Source of the DNA: JACCTH01 sp035253825 | GTDB taxonomy: Bacteria; Actinomycetota; Acidimicrobiia; Spongiisociales; ZC4RG35 | DNA length: 64,000 nucleotides | Direction: 5' to 3' | NCBI GenBank assembly: GCA_035253825.1 | Contig: DATFBM010000012.1 | Span: 1-64,000 of the forward strand | Shown: positions 1-9,073 of the stretch, piece after piece | Layout of the letters: each line of letters begins with the position of its first letter | Numbering within the stretch: the stretch's first letter is position 1 | Program-made: the position numbers and the translations under genes | Notes under the pieces: model-generated | What the model was told of the DNA's origin: nothing | The model's input: only the letters and a program-made list of their open reading frames with translations | Database searches by the model: none

Positions 1-52
1 GACCTACCCCGTGAAAGAGGAAAACGGGCAGGTCTACGTGTCACTTCGCTAG
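1..52 (+). CDS. C-terminal end of a Rieske-type [2Fe-2S] protein (partial)
   Basis: Only the last 16 codons are inside the window, ending in TAG. The tail reads TYPVKEENGQVYVSLR, which has the pattern of the final beta strands of Rieske ferredoxins and of small nitrite reductase subunits (Y-P-V, a short charged turn, G-x-V-x-V). The iron-sulfur ligands would lie upstream and cannot be seen. The stop is 3 bases before the GTG of the following SDR gene, so the two are probably co-transcribed. The family call rests on a short tail and is tentative. Confidence 0.4.
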   Translation, partial: TYPVKEENGQVYVSLR

Positions 53-55
53 GAC

Positions 56-817
56 GTGGATCTCGGTCTAGACGGAAAGCGAGCCCTGGTGCTGGGCTCT
101 TCGTCGGGATTCGGAAAGGCCATCGCCGCTGGCCTCCGCCAGGAAGGCGCCACGGTGGCGATCAACGGCCGCGATCAAGGCCGTCTTCAGGAAACCGCGG
201 CCGCGATCGATGCGATCGCAATCCCGGGTGATCTGACCCTCGAGGTCGACCGTGTCGTGGCCGAAGCCACGACCGCCTTGGGCGGCCTCGACATCCTCAT
301 CGTCAATACCGGCGGGGGAAAGCCCGGGGGCATCATCGACCAGAGTGATTCGGCCGACGAGGCGGCCTTCGCCTCGATGCTGCGCCCGGCCTTGCGAGCG
401 GCACGGGCCGGTACTCCCCTGCTCCGGGCCAGCGGCGACGCCCGCCTGATCTTCCTCACCGCCCGATCGGTCCTGGAGGCGACCCCTGAGCTGGCGCTCT
501 CATCCGTGTTCAGGAGCGGGGTGGCGGCCATGGCCCGTTCCCTTGCCATCGAGCTGGCGCCTGAGGTATTGGTCAATGTCGTCGTGCCCGGCCAGTTCGA
601 CACCGATGCATACACCCGCTTCGAGACGTGGCGAGCAGCCCACGAAGAGTCGACCAGGGAAGCAATTCGGGCCGATCATCTCGGGGTCATTCCCCTCGGC
701 CGCCTCGGCGAGGTCCAGGAACTGGCCGATGTGGTGGTGTTCTTGTCTTCAGCCCGGTCGTCGTATGTGACCGGCTCGGTGATCCGAGTCGACGGTGGAG
801 CCGTGCGCGGCTTCTAG
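56..817 (+). CDS. Divergent SDR-family protein lacking the usual Tyr/Lys catalytic pair
   Basis: 253 residues, GTG start just after the previous stop. The N-terminal Rossmann motif is good (GSSSGFG near residue 15) and the NNAG position reads NTGGG. In the catalytic helix, where classical SDRs have YxxxK, this protein has SSVFR followed by SGVAAMARSLAIEL, so Tyr is replaced by Ser and Lys by Arg. A known 3-oxoacyl-ACP-reductase-like SDR subgroup shares the NTGG element and an imperfect tetrad. The C-terminal PGQFDT and VDGG elements are normal. It probably binds NAD(P)(H); the reaction is unknown and it may not be a classical reductase. Confidence 0.85.
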   Translation: MDLGLDGKRALVLGSSSGFGKAIAAGLRQEGATVAINGRDQGRLQETAAAIDAIAIPGDLTLEVDRVVAEATTALGGLDILIVNTGGGKPGGIIDQSDSADEAAFASMLRPALRAARAGTPLLRASGDARLIFLTARSVLEATPELALSSVFRSGVAAMARSLAIELAPEVLVNVVVPGQFDTDAYTRFETWRAAHEESTREAIRADHLGVIPLGRLGEVQELADVVVFLSSARSSYVTGSVIRVDGGAVRGF

Positions 818-825
818 CCAGGAAA

Positions 826-1218
826 CTAGCTAGCGCGACCTTGGATACCGGCGATGTCAATTCCAATCGCCACCAAAAGCAAGACAATCACGACCGCGAT
901 GAATGCGGTGTATGACCAGCGCGAGGGATGATCGGCCAGCCAGAAGCGACGAACACCGGAGATGCCCATCCCGATGGCGATCAGACAGAGGGCAATGCTG
1001 ATCGGGGGACCGAATGTATCGAGGAAGCCCACGAACGGGGCCAGGAGCGGGATCAACAAATAGGTGATCGTGCAACGAATGCCGGAGACGACGATCGCCC
1101 GGGTCGTCGCCCGCCTGGCGCCAAAGATCGCGTTCTTGTCGACCGCCTCTCCGATCCCCAGCAAGTTGCGAACGAACCGATCCGCCGGGGTCGGATGGAG
1201 GCGCTTGTTTCCGCTAAT
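826..1218 (-). CDS. Small membrane protein at the 3' end of the heme operon
   Basis: About 130 residues with two hydrophobic segments in the first two thirds (around TITYLLIPLLAPFVGFL and ISIALCLIAIGMGI) and a third near the C-terminus (YTAFIAVVIVLLLVAIGI). The reading frame is open further upstream, but that part overlaps hemY and looks non-coding. The likely start is near the hemY stop: ATT at 1216-1218 overlaps the TAG of hemY, and TTG at 1162-1164 is an alternative. Because the start is a non-standard codon, the N-terminus is uncertain. I recognise no named family. Its position as last gene of the hem operon suggests co-expression with heme synthesis; a role in heme handling is only a guess. 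Confidence 0.6.
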   Translation of the reverse strand: MSGNKRLHPTPADRFVRNLLGIGEAVDKNAIFGARRATTRAIVVSGIRCTITYLLIPLLAPFVGFLDTFGPPISIALCLIAIGMGISGVRRFWLADHPSRWSYTAFIAVVIVLLLVAIGIDIAGIQGRAS

Positions 1219-2611
1219 GCCCCACCATCGTGCGGGCCGGCGTCCTAACCGTTTCCGCGATACGATCCGCAGCCCGCTGACCCGAAGCAATACACTCGTT
1301 GAGGCCGATGCCATAGAAGGCGGCCCCAGCCAGGACGATGCCGGGAAATTTCCTCAAACCGTCTTCGGCCCTCGCCACTCGGTCTCGATGTCCCAAGGCG
1401 TATTGATGCAAACCCCCCTCCCAATGGTGGATCTTCTCCAGAACGGGCTGAGCGCGGATACCGACTGAATCGGCAAGCTCGTCTCGCGCGACTGTGGTCG
1501 GCTCCTCTCCATTCGTGGCGTCTCGGCGGAGAAAGGCTCGGAGCAGAACGAATTGCTCGGACGGAACCCGTCCGTCCCACTTCTGTGACAGGTAAGAAAC
1601 TCCCATCAATCGCCGTCCCTCCGCGGCTGGAACGACGAATCCAGACCCCTTCAGGACCGGGATTTCCTCAGACCGGTACGCGAGTGTGACCGCCGTCGTC
1701 GAAACCTGACGAATACCGGCGATGGCTTCACGGGCATTGGGTGCTATCTCGCCGAGAAGGGCGGCGGCGTCGCGGGCAGGTGTCGCCAGCACGATGCCTT
1801 GGGCCTCAAGTTGCGTTCCGTCGCTTAGATCGAGCAAGAGCTCGGGCGAACGCTTCGAAATTCGGTCAACAGTCACCCTTAGCCGCTGATCGATCCGGTG
1901 CAGGGATCCAATCAAGGCCGTCGTCAACTCCCCCATCCCCCGCCGAAAGCTGGCGAAGTGGCTGACAGAGGTGTCTGCCTTTTTGGACAACGCCCGGGCA
2001 GCGAGGATCAGACTTCGATGATCTCGCTCCATCTCGAGAAAGCGGGGAAAGCTCGCCTCGAGGCTCATGCTGGCGGGTTCGGCGGCGTGGATTCCGGCGA
2101 TCAAGGGCTCGGCGATGCGATCAAGCACCTCGCGCCCGAGGCGCCGGACAACGAACGATTCGAGGCTCTCGTCCCCGTCCGGCTGACGGCGAGGTATCAG
2201 CAGCTCGGCTGCGGCTCGGACCTTTCCCCTCCAGGAGAGGAGCGAGGAGGCGAACAGCGGACCCAGGCGAGAGGGGGCCATCAGCAGAAGGCCGGCGGGG
2301 AGACGGTGAATGCGACCGCGAGACCAGACGTAAGAACCAGGATGCTCGGGCCGGCTGGAAATGATCCGATCGGCGATCCCCAACTCGGTAGCGAGCTCGA
2401 TCACCGTTCGCTTGGCGGCGACGAAGCTATCGGGCCCGCCTTCGATGACAAAACCGTCTACCCGTTCGGTAACGACCTTGCCGCCGAGCTGCTCGCTCTT
2501 TTCCACCAGCGTCACGGCTAAACCCAAATTTGAAAGCCGATGAGCGGCGGCCAAACCGGAGATGCCGCCACCGATCACCGCTACCCGCGGGTTGGTGTTC
2601 CGTTCAATCAT
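1214..2611 (-). CDS. hemY: Coproporphyrinogen III / protoporphyrinogen oxidase (HemY/CgoX)
   Basis: FAD enzyme that takes six electrons from the porphyrinogen ring. The N-terminus has the dinucleotide-binding motif VAVIGGGISGLAAAHRL, followed by the VEKSEQLGGKV element. The C-terminus carries GIVLAGAAFYGIGLNECI, typical of this family. About 465 residues, normal length. The ATG at 2611 is preferred over the upstream TTG because it overlaps the hemH stop (ATGATTGA). With hemQ and hemH in the same operon, the likely substrate is coproporphyrinogen III (CgoX activity), as established for coproporphyrin-dependent actinobacteria. It acts before HemH and HemQ in the pathway although it is encoded last. 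Confidence 0.93.
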   Translation of the reverse strand: MIERNTNPRVAVIGGGISGLAAAHRLSNLGLAVTLVEKSEQLGGKVVTERVDGFVIEGGPDSFVAAKRTVIELATELGIADRIISSRPEHPGSYVWSRGRIHRLPAGLLLMAPSRLGPLFASSLLSWRGKVRAAAELLIPRRQPDGDESLESFVVRRLGREVLDRIAEPLIAGIHAAEPASMSLEASFPRFLEMERDHRSLILAARALSKKADTSVSHFASFRRGMGELTTALIGSLHRIDQRLRVTVDRISKRSPELLLDLSDGTQLEAQGIVLATPARDAAALLGEIAPNAREAIAGIRQVSTTAVTLAYRSEEIPVLKGSGFVVPAAEGRRLMGVSYLSQKWDGRVPSEQFVLLRAFLRRDATNGEEPTTVARDELADSVGIRAQPVLEKIHHWEGGLHQYALGHRDRVARAEDGLRKFPGIVLAGAAFYGIGLNECIASGQRAADRIAETVRTPARTMVGH

Positions 2612-3500
2612 CGGCAAGCGCTAGATCAGCGAGGGTCTCGATCAGTCCCCGATGCAAATTGAGGCATCGGCATCTGATGAATGCCAGCCCGAGGGACTCG
2701 GCCCGGGACCGGTGCTCGATGTCGTTGTCATAAAGAGTCTCGACGTGATCGGCGATGAACCCGATCGGGTCGACGACCACCGATCGGGTTCCGTCCTCAG
2801 CCAGCTGTTCCATGATCTCATCGACCGACGGTCCCAACCAGGGTTCCCGAGCAGCCGCGCTCACGCTTTGATAGGCGAGATACCAACGGCTCAACCCGAT
2901 TGTCTTGGCCACCTGGGAGGCTGTGTCGTGGAGCTGATCGGCGTAGGGATCACCCTGTTCGACCATCCGCTGCGGGAGGCTGTGGGCGGAAAAGATGACC
3001 GGCGTGTTTGGAGGGGCCTTCACCAAAGACGCCGCCAGCATTTCGGCAAGTGCCCCAACATAGGACTTCCTCCCGTTCCAGTCGGGTGCAAAGTGGAGGC
3101 GAGGTCCTCGACCATTGAGAGATTTTTCGACAGCCGCTTCGTAAGCGTCGGTCGAGACCTCACACCGGTAAGGAGCAAGGCTGATCACCTTCAACTCCTC
3201 AACATTCGCTGATGCAATCTCGGCCAGGGCTTCATCGATGGTCGGACGAGCATGGAGCATGCCGACCCAGACTTCCGCCTTGTGCCCCCGCCTGACGAGT
3301 TCTTCGGTCAACAGGACCGCTTGGCGGCGGGTGGTGGCTGGCAATGGGGAACCGCCACCGATTGTGCGGTAGCGCTCGATAGCTCCGGCGGTGACATGAT
3401 CGGGCGGAACCCGGCCCAACACACTGGCGACAAATGCTGGTACCCGATCCAGATTCTCCGGGCCCCCGAACCCCACCAAGAGCACCGCCAACTTACTCAC
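2604..3500 (-). CDS. hemH: Ferrochelatase (coproporphyrin III ferrochelatase, CpfC)
   Basis: Inserts ferrous iron into coproporphyrin III. About 298 residues from the GTG at 3500, which overlaps the hemQ stop in the string GTGAGTAA; the frame is open 22 codons further but that part lies inside hemQ. The N-terminus KLAVLLVGFGGPENLDRVP is the family's opening motif. The metal-binding histidine is in VIFSAHSLPQRM, and the C-terminal PIGFIADHVETLYDND motif is intact. It is slightly shorter than many ferrochelatases. The C-terminal CRC pair may be of interest because actinobacterial enzymes often carry a [2Fe-2S] cluster, but I cannot assign cluster ligands from this sequence. Confidence 0.93.
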   Translation of the reverse strand: MSKLAVLLVGFGGPENLDRVPAFVASVLGRVPPDHVTAGAIERYRTIGGGSPLPATTRRQAVLLTEELVRRGHKAEVWVGMLHARPTIDEALAEIASANVEELKVISLAPYRCEVSTDAYEAAVEKSLNGRGPRLHFAPDWNGRKSYVGALAEMLAASLVKAPPNTPVIFSAHSLPQRMVEQGDPYADQLHDTASQVAKTIGLSRWYLAYQSVSAAAREPWLGPSVDEIMEQLAEDGTRSVVVDPIGFIADHVETLYDNDIEHRSRAESLGLAFIRCRCLNLHRGLIETLADLALADD

Positions 3501-4245
3501 CGACAAACCTGCGCAGATCGTCTGGATAGAGACGGCGTCCAACGTAGAAAGGTCCGAAGTCGGCAAATCGAGCGCTTACCTCGTCAAAGCGCATCTCGTA
3601 AACCAGCTTCTTGAACTGCAATGGGTCATCGGAGAAAAGCGTTACCCCCCATTCCCAATCATCGAGCCCCGTCGACCCGGTGACCATTTGTGTCACTTTG
3701 CCGGTGTACCGACGGCCGGTCCGGCCATGGGCCCGCATCAGCTCGCCGCGCTCGGTAGGCGAGAGGCTGTACCAGTTGTCGGGGCCCTCTCGCTTCTTGC
3801 TCATCGGGTAGAAGCAGACGTATTTGTTCTGAGCAGGTAGCTCCGGATAGAGGCGGGCCTGAACGTGGGGGCTGTCCTCGATATTCTCGACGGTGCCGTC
3901 GGGGGAACCGTGACGACTGATCTCAATCACCGACAAGTACGAGTAGGAACGGGAGGTAAACGAGGCCAGCGTCGTTCGATCGAAGGCCCGTTCGAGCTCG
4001 TGAAGCTCGTCAGCCTCAGGCCTGAGATGGATGAGAAGCAGGTCTCCTTTGTGGCCGATCAAGCTGTAGGTGACACTTTGCCCTGCGACGGCATCGCTCA
4101 CTTCTTCGAAAGCCGCGACAACGTCGATGGCCTCGGCTATTGCTTTCTCTCTATCCACGGCGGGCAGCTGGCGCCAGGCGGCCCGATCCAGGTGCCGCAC
4201 ATCGTGCAGGGCGAACCACCCTTCGAGCGTTTCAGGAGCGGTCAT
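3493..4245 (-). CDS. hemQ: Coproheme decarboxylase HemQ/ChdC (chlorite-dismutase-like)
   Basis: 250 residues. Final step of the coproporphyrin-dependent pathway: oxidative decarboxylation of coproheme III to heme b using peroxide. The C-terminal half is strongly conserved: the catalytic Tyr in YPMSKKR, the stretch LMRAHGRTGRRYTGKV with the proximal heme His, GSTGLDDWEWGVTLF and YEMRFDEVSARFADFG. The ATG overlaps the hemE stop in an ATGA. This gene defines the organism as a user of the monoderm coproporphyrin route rather than the protoporphyrin route. Confidence 0.95.
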   Translation of the reverse strand: MTAPETLEGWFALHDVRHLDRAAWRQLPAVDREKAIAEAIDVVAAFEEVSDAVAGQSVTYSLIGHKGDLLLIHLRPEADELHELERAFDRTTLASFTSRSYSYLSVIEISRHGSPDGTVENIEDSPHVQARLYPELPAQNKYVCFYPMSKKREGPDNWYSLSPTERGELMRAHGRTGRRYTGKVTQMVTGSTGLDDWEWGVTLFSDDPLQFKKLVYEMRFDEVSARFADFGPFYVGRRLYPDDLRRFVGE

Positions 4246-5261
4246 ACAGCCTCTTTCGCCTTATCGATGGAATGACCCCTCCACTCAGTAACGGCTTGCA
4301 CCATCGCCTCGACGCCGGCGAGGGGGGTGGTAGGGAGAATGCCGTGCCCGAGGCCAAACACGTGGCCGGGTCGGCCACCGACATCTCTCAGCACATCGAT
4401 AGTCCCGGCCCGAACTCGATCCGGATCGGCAAGCAGGAGAGCCGGGTCGAGATTTCCCTGGAGCGGGAAGCGCTCACCTACTAGCCGCCATGCCGCCGAC
4501 AGCGGGATTCGCCAATCGACTCCATAGGCCGTGGCGCCAACGAGGTGAAACAAATCCAGCAAATGGTTCGCTCCCGGCGCGAAGTAGATCGTCGGCACCC
4601 CCAGTCCCGAGATGGTGTCTCGCGCTGCCGGGAGCACCCACCGTCTGAATTGGTCCCGAGAAACGAGCCCTGCCCAGGTATCGAACAATTGCACCACTTG
4701 GACACCCGCTTCGATTTGCGCTTGCAGGTAGGCGCGAGTGGACCGGACCAACGTTTCGAGGGCTCTCTCGGCTCCCGAGCCATACAGGGCTGCACGAAAG
4801 TTAGCGAAGTATTGCGAGCCTCCTCCCTCGATCAAATAAGCGAGAACGGTGGCGGGCCCGCCAGCGAATCCGATCAGGGTCACTTCCGGATCGAGAGATG
4901 CGCGAACGAGAGAGATGGTCTCCGCGACGAAGTCGACCCGAGAGGGGTCAAACTCCCCCAAATTGGCAACCCCATTCACGTCGTGGCTGTGCAGCCGGGG
5001 TCCCGGGGCGAATTCGACCTCCACTCCCATGGCGAGTAGAGGCGTAGTGATGTCTGAAAACACAATCGCGGCATCGAGTGGGAAGCGACGCAGAGGCTGC
5101 AGCGTGATCTCGGCCGCCAACGAGGGTGTACTCATGGCTTTCTCGAACGAGTGACGGCTTCGCAACTCCTGGTACTCCGGCAGATAGCGACCCGCCTGCC
5201 TCATGAACCAGATTGGCGGTCGGTCAAGCGATTGGCACCTGAGGGCCTTGATCATTCTCAC
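4242..5261 (-). CDS. hemE: Uroporphyrinogen III decarboxylase HemE
   Basis: 339 residues; converts uroporphyrinogen III to coproporphyrinogen III. The signature PPIWFMRQAGRYLPEY is near residue 17, followed by the DAAIVFSDITTPLLAMG metal-free active-site strand and FAGGPATVLAYLIEGGG. The GTG at 5261 overlaps the hemL stop (GTGA); an ATG two codons further in is an alternative. It sits between hemL and hemQ. Confidence 0.95.
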   Translation of the reverse strand: MRMIKALRCQSLDRPPIWFMRQAGRYLPEYQELRSRHSFEKAMSTPSLAAEITLQPLRRFPLDAAIVFSDITTPLLAMGVEVEFAPGPRLHSHDVNGVANLGEFDPSRVDFVAETISLVRASLDPEVTLIGFAGGPATVLAYLIEGGGSQYFANFRAALYGSGAERALETLVRSTRAYLQAQIEAGVQVVQLFDTWAGLVSRDQFRRWVLPAARDTISGLGVPTIYFAPGANHLLDLFHLVGATAYGVDWRIPLSAAWRLVGERFPLQGNLDPALLLADPDRVRAGTIDVLRDVGGRPGHVFGLGHGILPTTPLAGVEAMVQAVTEWRGHSIDKAKEAV

Positions 5262-6562
5262 GCAGCCACCTCGCCCAAAGCCTCGGTAAGGGCATCGAGA
5301 GCCAGATCGAGTGTCCCATCGAGATGGTCCTCCATCAGAAACCAGGCCTCAAATGGCGAGGGTGGAAGTAGTACCCCACGTTTGAGCACCGCATGGAAGA
5401 AGCGTTGAAAAAGTGCTCGGTCGAGGCCAGAGACGTCGTCCCAGCTTTGCGGTCGTTCGATTCCGAGAAAGAGGCCCACCATTCCACCGACGTGATTGAC
5501 TACTCCGGTAAGGCCTACCTCGGACATCACCCGCTCGAGTCGGGACGACATCAGAGCCCCAGCTGAGTCAAACCTGTGATAGAGGTGGGGGTGCTCGGAC
5601 AAATAGCGGAGCGTGGCCAGACCCGCCGCCGTCACGATCGGGTTACCGGCCAATGTGCCCGCTTGGTAGACCGGGCCATCTGGAGCAATCATTCGCATTA
5701 GCTCCTCCTTTCCGCCGTATGCGGCGCCCGGAGTACCACCCGCCATCACCTTCCCCAGGGCAGTCAGATCGGGGCGCACTCCGTAGAGCTCTTGAGCTCC
5801 GCCGCGAGCCACCCGGAATCCAGTCATTACCTCGTCGAAGATCAGCAGCGCACCGCTCGCGTCACATAGTCGCCGAAGCCCGGGGAGGAAATCTGGTGAC
5901 GGGGGAATACAGCCCATGTTCCCGGCAACGGGCTCCACGATGACAGCCGCCACCTCACCATGGGAGAGGATTTCGGCTACCGATTCGAGGTCGTTAAAAC
6001 GGGCGACGCGGGTGTCAGCCGTGGTGCCAGCGGGGATGCCGGGACTGGACGGCTCGCCGAAGGTGGCCAGACCCGACCCGCTTCGGACGAGGAAAGCGTC
6101 CGCATGCCCGTGATAGCACCCCTCGAACTTGATCACGGCCGCGCGGCCTGTGGCCGCCCGAGCGAGCCGAACCGTGGATGCGGTGGCCTCAGTACCAGAG
6201 TTGACTAACCGCACGATCTCAATTGAGGGAACGAGCGAACAGATCAGCTCGGCAAGCTCGACCTCGGCGACCGTCGACACTCCAAAGGAAGTGCCATTCC
6301 GAACGGCACTGTCTATGGCCTCCACTATCTCGGGTCTGGCGTGCCCAATGATCGTTGCCCCCCACGAAGCGACGAAGTCAATCAAGTCATCGCCTTCCAC
6401 AGTTCTCAAATAGGAGCCGCGACCAGATGCAACAAAGGGTGGAAGTCCCCCAACCGCACCAAAGGCTCTCACTGGTGAATTGACCCCGCCGGGCATCACC
6501 TCTTGGGCCCGGCGCTGCCACTGGGCTGTGGTTGGCCCTGTCGCGACAGTTCCGGACTTCAT
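5258..6562 (-). CDS. hemL: Glutamate-1-semialdehyde 2,1-aminomutase HemL
   Basis: 434 residues. PLP enzyme making 5-aminolevulinate in the C5 pathway. It shows PGGVNSPVRAFGAVGG at the N-terminus, NSGTEATASTVRLARAATGR for the cofactor region, IFDEVMTGFRVARGGAQ, and the Schiff-base lysine in LTALGKVMAGGTPGAAYGG. The start overlaps the hemB stop in ATGA. Together with hemA it shows that 5-aminolevulinate comes from glutamyl-tRNA. Confidence 0.96.
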   Translation of the reverse strand: MKSGTVATGPTTAQWQRRAQEVMPGGVNSPVRAFGAVGGLPPFVASGRGSYLRTVEGDDLIDFVASWGATIIGHARPEIVEAIDSAVRNGTSFGVSTVAEVELAELICSLVPSIEIVRLVNSGTEATASTVRLARAATGRAAVIKFEGCYHGHADAFLVRSGSGLATFGEPSSPGIPAGTTADTRVARFNDLESVAEILSHGEVAAVIVEPVAGNMGCIPPSPDFLPGLRRLCDASGALLIFDEVMTGFRVARGGAQELYGVRPDLTALGKVMAGGTPGAAYGGKEELMRMIAPDGPVYQAGTLAGNPIVTAAGLATLRYLSEHPHLYHRFDSAGALMSSRLERVMSEVGLTGVVNHVGGMVGLFLGIERPQSWDDVSGLDRALFQRFFHAVLKRGVLLPPSPFEAWFLMEDHLDGTLDLALDALTEALGEVAA

Positions 6563-7542
6563 TCGGCCTTCTCGATCAGCCGCGAGGCGTCAAGCGCGAA
6601 GTAAGTAAGGATGATGCCCGCCCCGGCCCGAGCAATTCCCGTGAGCGACTCGATCATCACCCGGTCGCGCTCTATCCACCCTTGCGCGGCAGCGGCTTCG
6701 ATCATGGCGAACTCCCCCGAGACCTGATATGCCACCACTGGCACCTCGACCCTCGCCCGAACAGCAGCGACAACGTCGAGGTACGGACCGGCTGGTTTCA
6801 CCATCACCATGTCCGCACCCTCCGCCACGTCTAGTTGTGCCTCGCGAATCGCCTCCCGCTGGTTGGGGGGATCCATTTGGTGCGACCGCCGATCGCCAAA
6901 GGCAGGGGTCGAACCGGCGGCTTCCCGAAAAGGCCCGTAGTAAGCGGAGGCATACTTAACCGCGTAGGAGCAAATCACCGTCTCCTTGTGGCCACTGTCA
7001 TCGAGTGCCCCCCGAATTGCTGCCACCCTGCCATCCATCATGTCGGAGGGCGCGATCACGTCTGCGCCGGCATCGGCATAGGCGAGGGCTGCCCTCGCCA
7101 GCAGCGGGAGGGTCGAATCGTTGTCGACCACTCCCCCCCGCAGGGCTCCGCAATGTCCATGGCTCGTGTATTCGCACAGGCACACATCGGCCCAACGGAG
7201 GAGATCGGGAGCTGCTGCAGCCACCGCCTCGATTGCTCGCGGAACCGGTCCGTCCGGATCCCAGGCGGACGATCCCTCTTCGTCCTTTTGATCGGGAATT
7301 CCGAAGAAGAGCAATCCCCCGATTCCGACCGATTCAGCCTCTTTGGCCAGAAGGGCGATCTGGTCGACAGAGAGCTGGAAGTGGCCTGGCATCGAAGCGA
7401 TGGGCATTCGCACTCCCTCCCCCGAAACGACGAAGACCGGGAGCACGAACTGGGCGGCGTTCAAGCGGGTTTCGGCGGTGACCCGCCTCATGGCGGCTCG
7501 CATCCGTAGCCGCCGGGGTCGAACGACCGGAAAAGCGGTCAA
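6559..7542 (-). CDS. hemB: Porphobilinogen synthase (delta-aminolevulinate dehydratase) HemB
   Basis: 327 residues; condenses two 5-aminolevulinates into porphobilinogen. The zinc-type cysteine/histidine cluster is visible in DVCLCEYTSHGHCG, and the two active-site lysines lie in SYAVKYASAYYGPFREAAGS and MVKPAGPYLDV. The start is TTG at 7542, overlapping the hemD stop as TTGA. The Cys-containing metal site suggests a Zn-dependent rather than Mg-only enzyme. Confidence 0.95.
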   Translation of the reverse strand: MTAFPVVRPRRLRMRAAMRRVTAETRLNAAQFVLPVFVVSGEGVRMPIASMPGHFQLSVDQIALLAKEAESVGIGGLLFFGIPDQKDEEGSSAWDPDGPVPRAIEAVAAAAPDLLRWADVCLCEYTSHGHCGALRGGVVDNDSTLPLLARAALAYADAGADVIAPSDMMDGRVAAIRGALDDSGHKETVICSYAVKYASAYYGPFREAAGSTPAFGDRRSHQMDPPNQREAIREAQLDVAEGADMVMVKPAGPYLDVVAAVRARVEVPVVAYQVSGEFAMIEAAAAQGWIERDRVMIESLTGIARAGAGIILTYFALDASRLIEKAE

Positions 7543-8213
7543 ACTTTCACCTCCATATGTGATGCCAGAGCTTTGGCCAAGGCGCGATGAGAGGGCGACG
7601 ATGCGACGACGTCAGGTGGTCGGTATCGGGAAACGGCGGCGGCAGTGGCCGGTCCGATCACACCCACCACCAAGCCAACGAGGTTGCGGGCGAAATGCCA
7701 TCCGACAACTGCTGAAGGCGAAGCAAAAGCCACCGCCCGCACCTCGTTGTTCTCGGGCGCTACCGCTTGCATGCGATAAACCTCAAACTCCACAAGGTCG
7801 GGCGCCAACTGGCGGATGAGACGGAGTGAGCCTGGATCGCTGGCGGCTGACCGCGGGAAAACGACACGGTTCTTCGCCAATAGTGCGCTGGCAGTGTCCG
7901 CCAGCTTTGCCAAACCGGAGTCCCCCGTCAGAACCACTCGCCCCCCTCGCTTGGTAACTGCGCTTGCGGTCGCACGTCCAACGGCGACTACATCAACCGA
8001 AGGCAACGGCCCGCCCGGCCATAGCCAGTTGATGGTGCGGGCCGAACTCAGAATCATGATGTCCGCGCTGGCAACCGCCTCGCGGGCCCGGGCCAGAACA
8101 TCCTCAGACGCCGGCTCCACCTTCACGCACGGCAGCGAGATCGGATCAAGCCCGGCCGCAACGTATAGAGGTGCGACGCCGTCGAATCGGTCGGTGGTAA
8201 GTGCCACCCGCAT
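7539..8213 (-). CDS. hemD: Uroporphyrinogen III synthase HemD
   Basis: 224 residues from the ATG at 8213, which overlaps the hemC stop as TAATG; the longer frame upstream lies inside hemC. This is the most variable heme enzyme, and the call leans on context plus typical elements: LILSSARTINWLW (the S/T-S-x-x-a motif after strand 3), AVGRATASAVTKRG, and AFASPSAVVGWHF near the C-terminus. It cyclises hydroxymethylbilane with inversion of ring D. Its place between hemC and hemB fits. Confidence 0.88.
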   Translation of the reverse strand: MRVALTTDRFDGVAPLYVAAGLDPISLPCVKVEPASEDVLARAREAVASADIMILSSARTINWLWPGGPLPSVDVVAVGRATASAVTKRGGRVVLTGDSGLAKLADTASALLAKNRVVFPRSAASDPGSLRLIRQLAPDLVEFEVYRMQAVAPENNEVRAVAFASPSAVVGWHFARNLVGLVVGVIGPATAAAVSRYRPPDVVASSPSHRALAKALASHMEVKV

Positions 8214-9073
8214 TAAAGGTCCAATGCCTTGCGACACTCGGCCACGACGGCCTCAGGAGTTTCGCCTCGCGATAGGGCGCGCCGAGGTCCCCGCTCGTCG
8301 GACACGTAGGCGTCCATTCGGATGAGATTTCCCTCCCAGGCCGCCAGGGCGCCGAGGGCAGATCGGCAACCGGCCCCAGTCTCGGCCAGTAGTAGTCGCT
8401 CGGCCATTACCAACGTCCTGAGCGAACTGTCATCGATCGCCGCCACCATTTCGGTGAGACCATCTCCTGCCCGGGTCTCGATCGCCAGCGCTCCTTGGCC
8501 GGGCGCCGGCACCATCTCGCTGACGTCTAGGCGTTGGGCGATTGAGCCGCTGCTCCCGAGGCGGTCGAGCCCGGCCTCGGCGAGGATGGTGGCGTCCACC
8601 TCGCCCGCTGCCACTTTTTCAAGACGGGTATCGACATTGCCCCGCAATTCAATCGTCCGCAGATCGGGTCGCAGCTCGATGAGCTGATTGACTCGCCGCG
8701 GGCTGCCGGTCCCCACCAGTGCCCCCGGACCGAGAGCGTCAAGGCGGCGACCCACCAGGACGTCGAAAGGCGAGGCCCGCTCAGGAATCGCTGCCAGAGT
8801 CAGGGCCTCGGGAGAGACGACGGGAAGATCCTTGAGTGAATGCACCGCCAGGTCGGCGCGCCGCTCGATCACCGCGTCCTGAACAGAGCGAACAAACGCC
8901 CCCAACTCGGTTAGCTCGGCTATCGGACTCACTCGATCGCGATCTCCGGCAGTGCTCACCTCCACCATCTCGATTGACACGCCCGGATTCGCCGCGGCAA
9001 GCAGGTGGGCGACCCGGTGCGCCTGGACGAGCGCGAGCGGTGACCGGCGGGTTGCTATCCGCAAGTCACTCAC
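8213..9073 (-). CDS. hemC: Porphobilinogen deaminase (hydroxymethylbilane synthase) HemC
   Basis: 286 residues from the GTG at 9073. The frame runs on into hemA, but GTG gives the standard N-terminus VSDLRIATRRSPLALVQAH and overlaps the hemA stop as GTGAGTGA. The dipyrromethane cofactor cysteine is in ETGAGCRSALGALA. VHSLKDLPVVSPEALTLAAIPER and GTGSPRRVNQL are family motifs. It polymerises four porphobilinogens into hydroxymethylbilane. Confidence 0.95.
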   Translation of the reverse strand: MSDLRIATRRSPLALVQAHRVAHLLAAANPGVSIEMVEVSTAGDRDRVSPIAELTELGAFVRSVQDAVIERRADLAVHSLKDLPVVSPEALTLAAIPERASPFDVLVGRRLDALGPGALVGTGSPRRVNQLIELRPDLRTIELRGNVDTRLEKVAAGEVDATILAEAGLDRLGSSGSIAQRLDVSEMVPAPGQGALAIETRAGDGLTEMVAAIDDSSLRTLVMAERLLLAETGAGCRSALGALAAWEGNLIRMDAYVSDERGPRRALSRGETPEAVVAECRKALDL

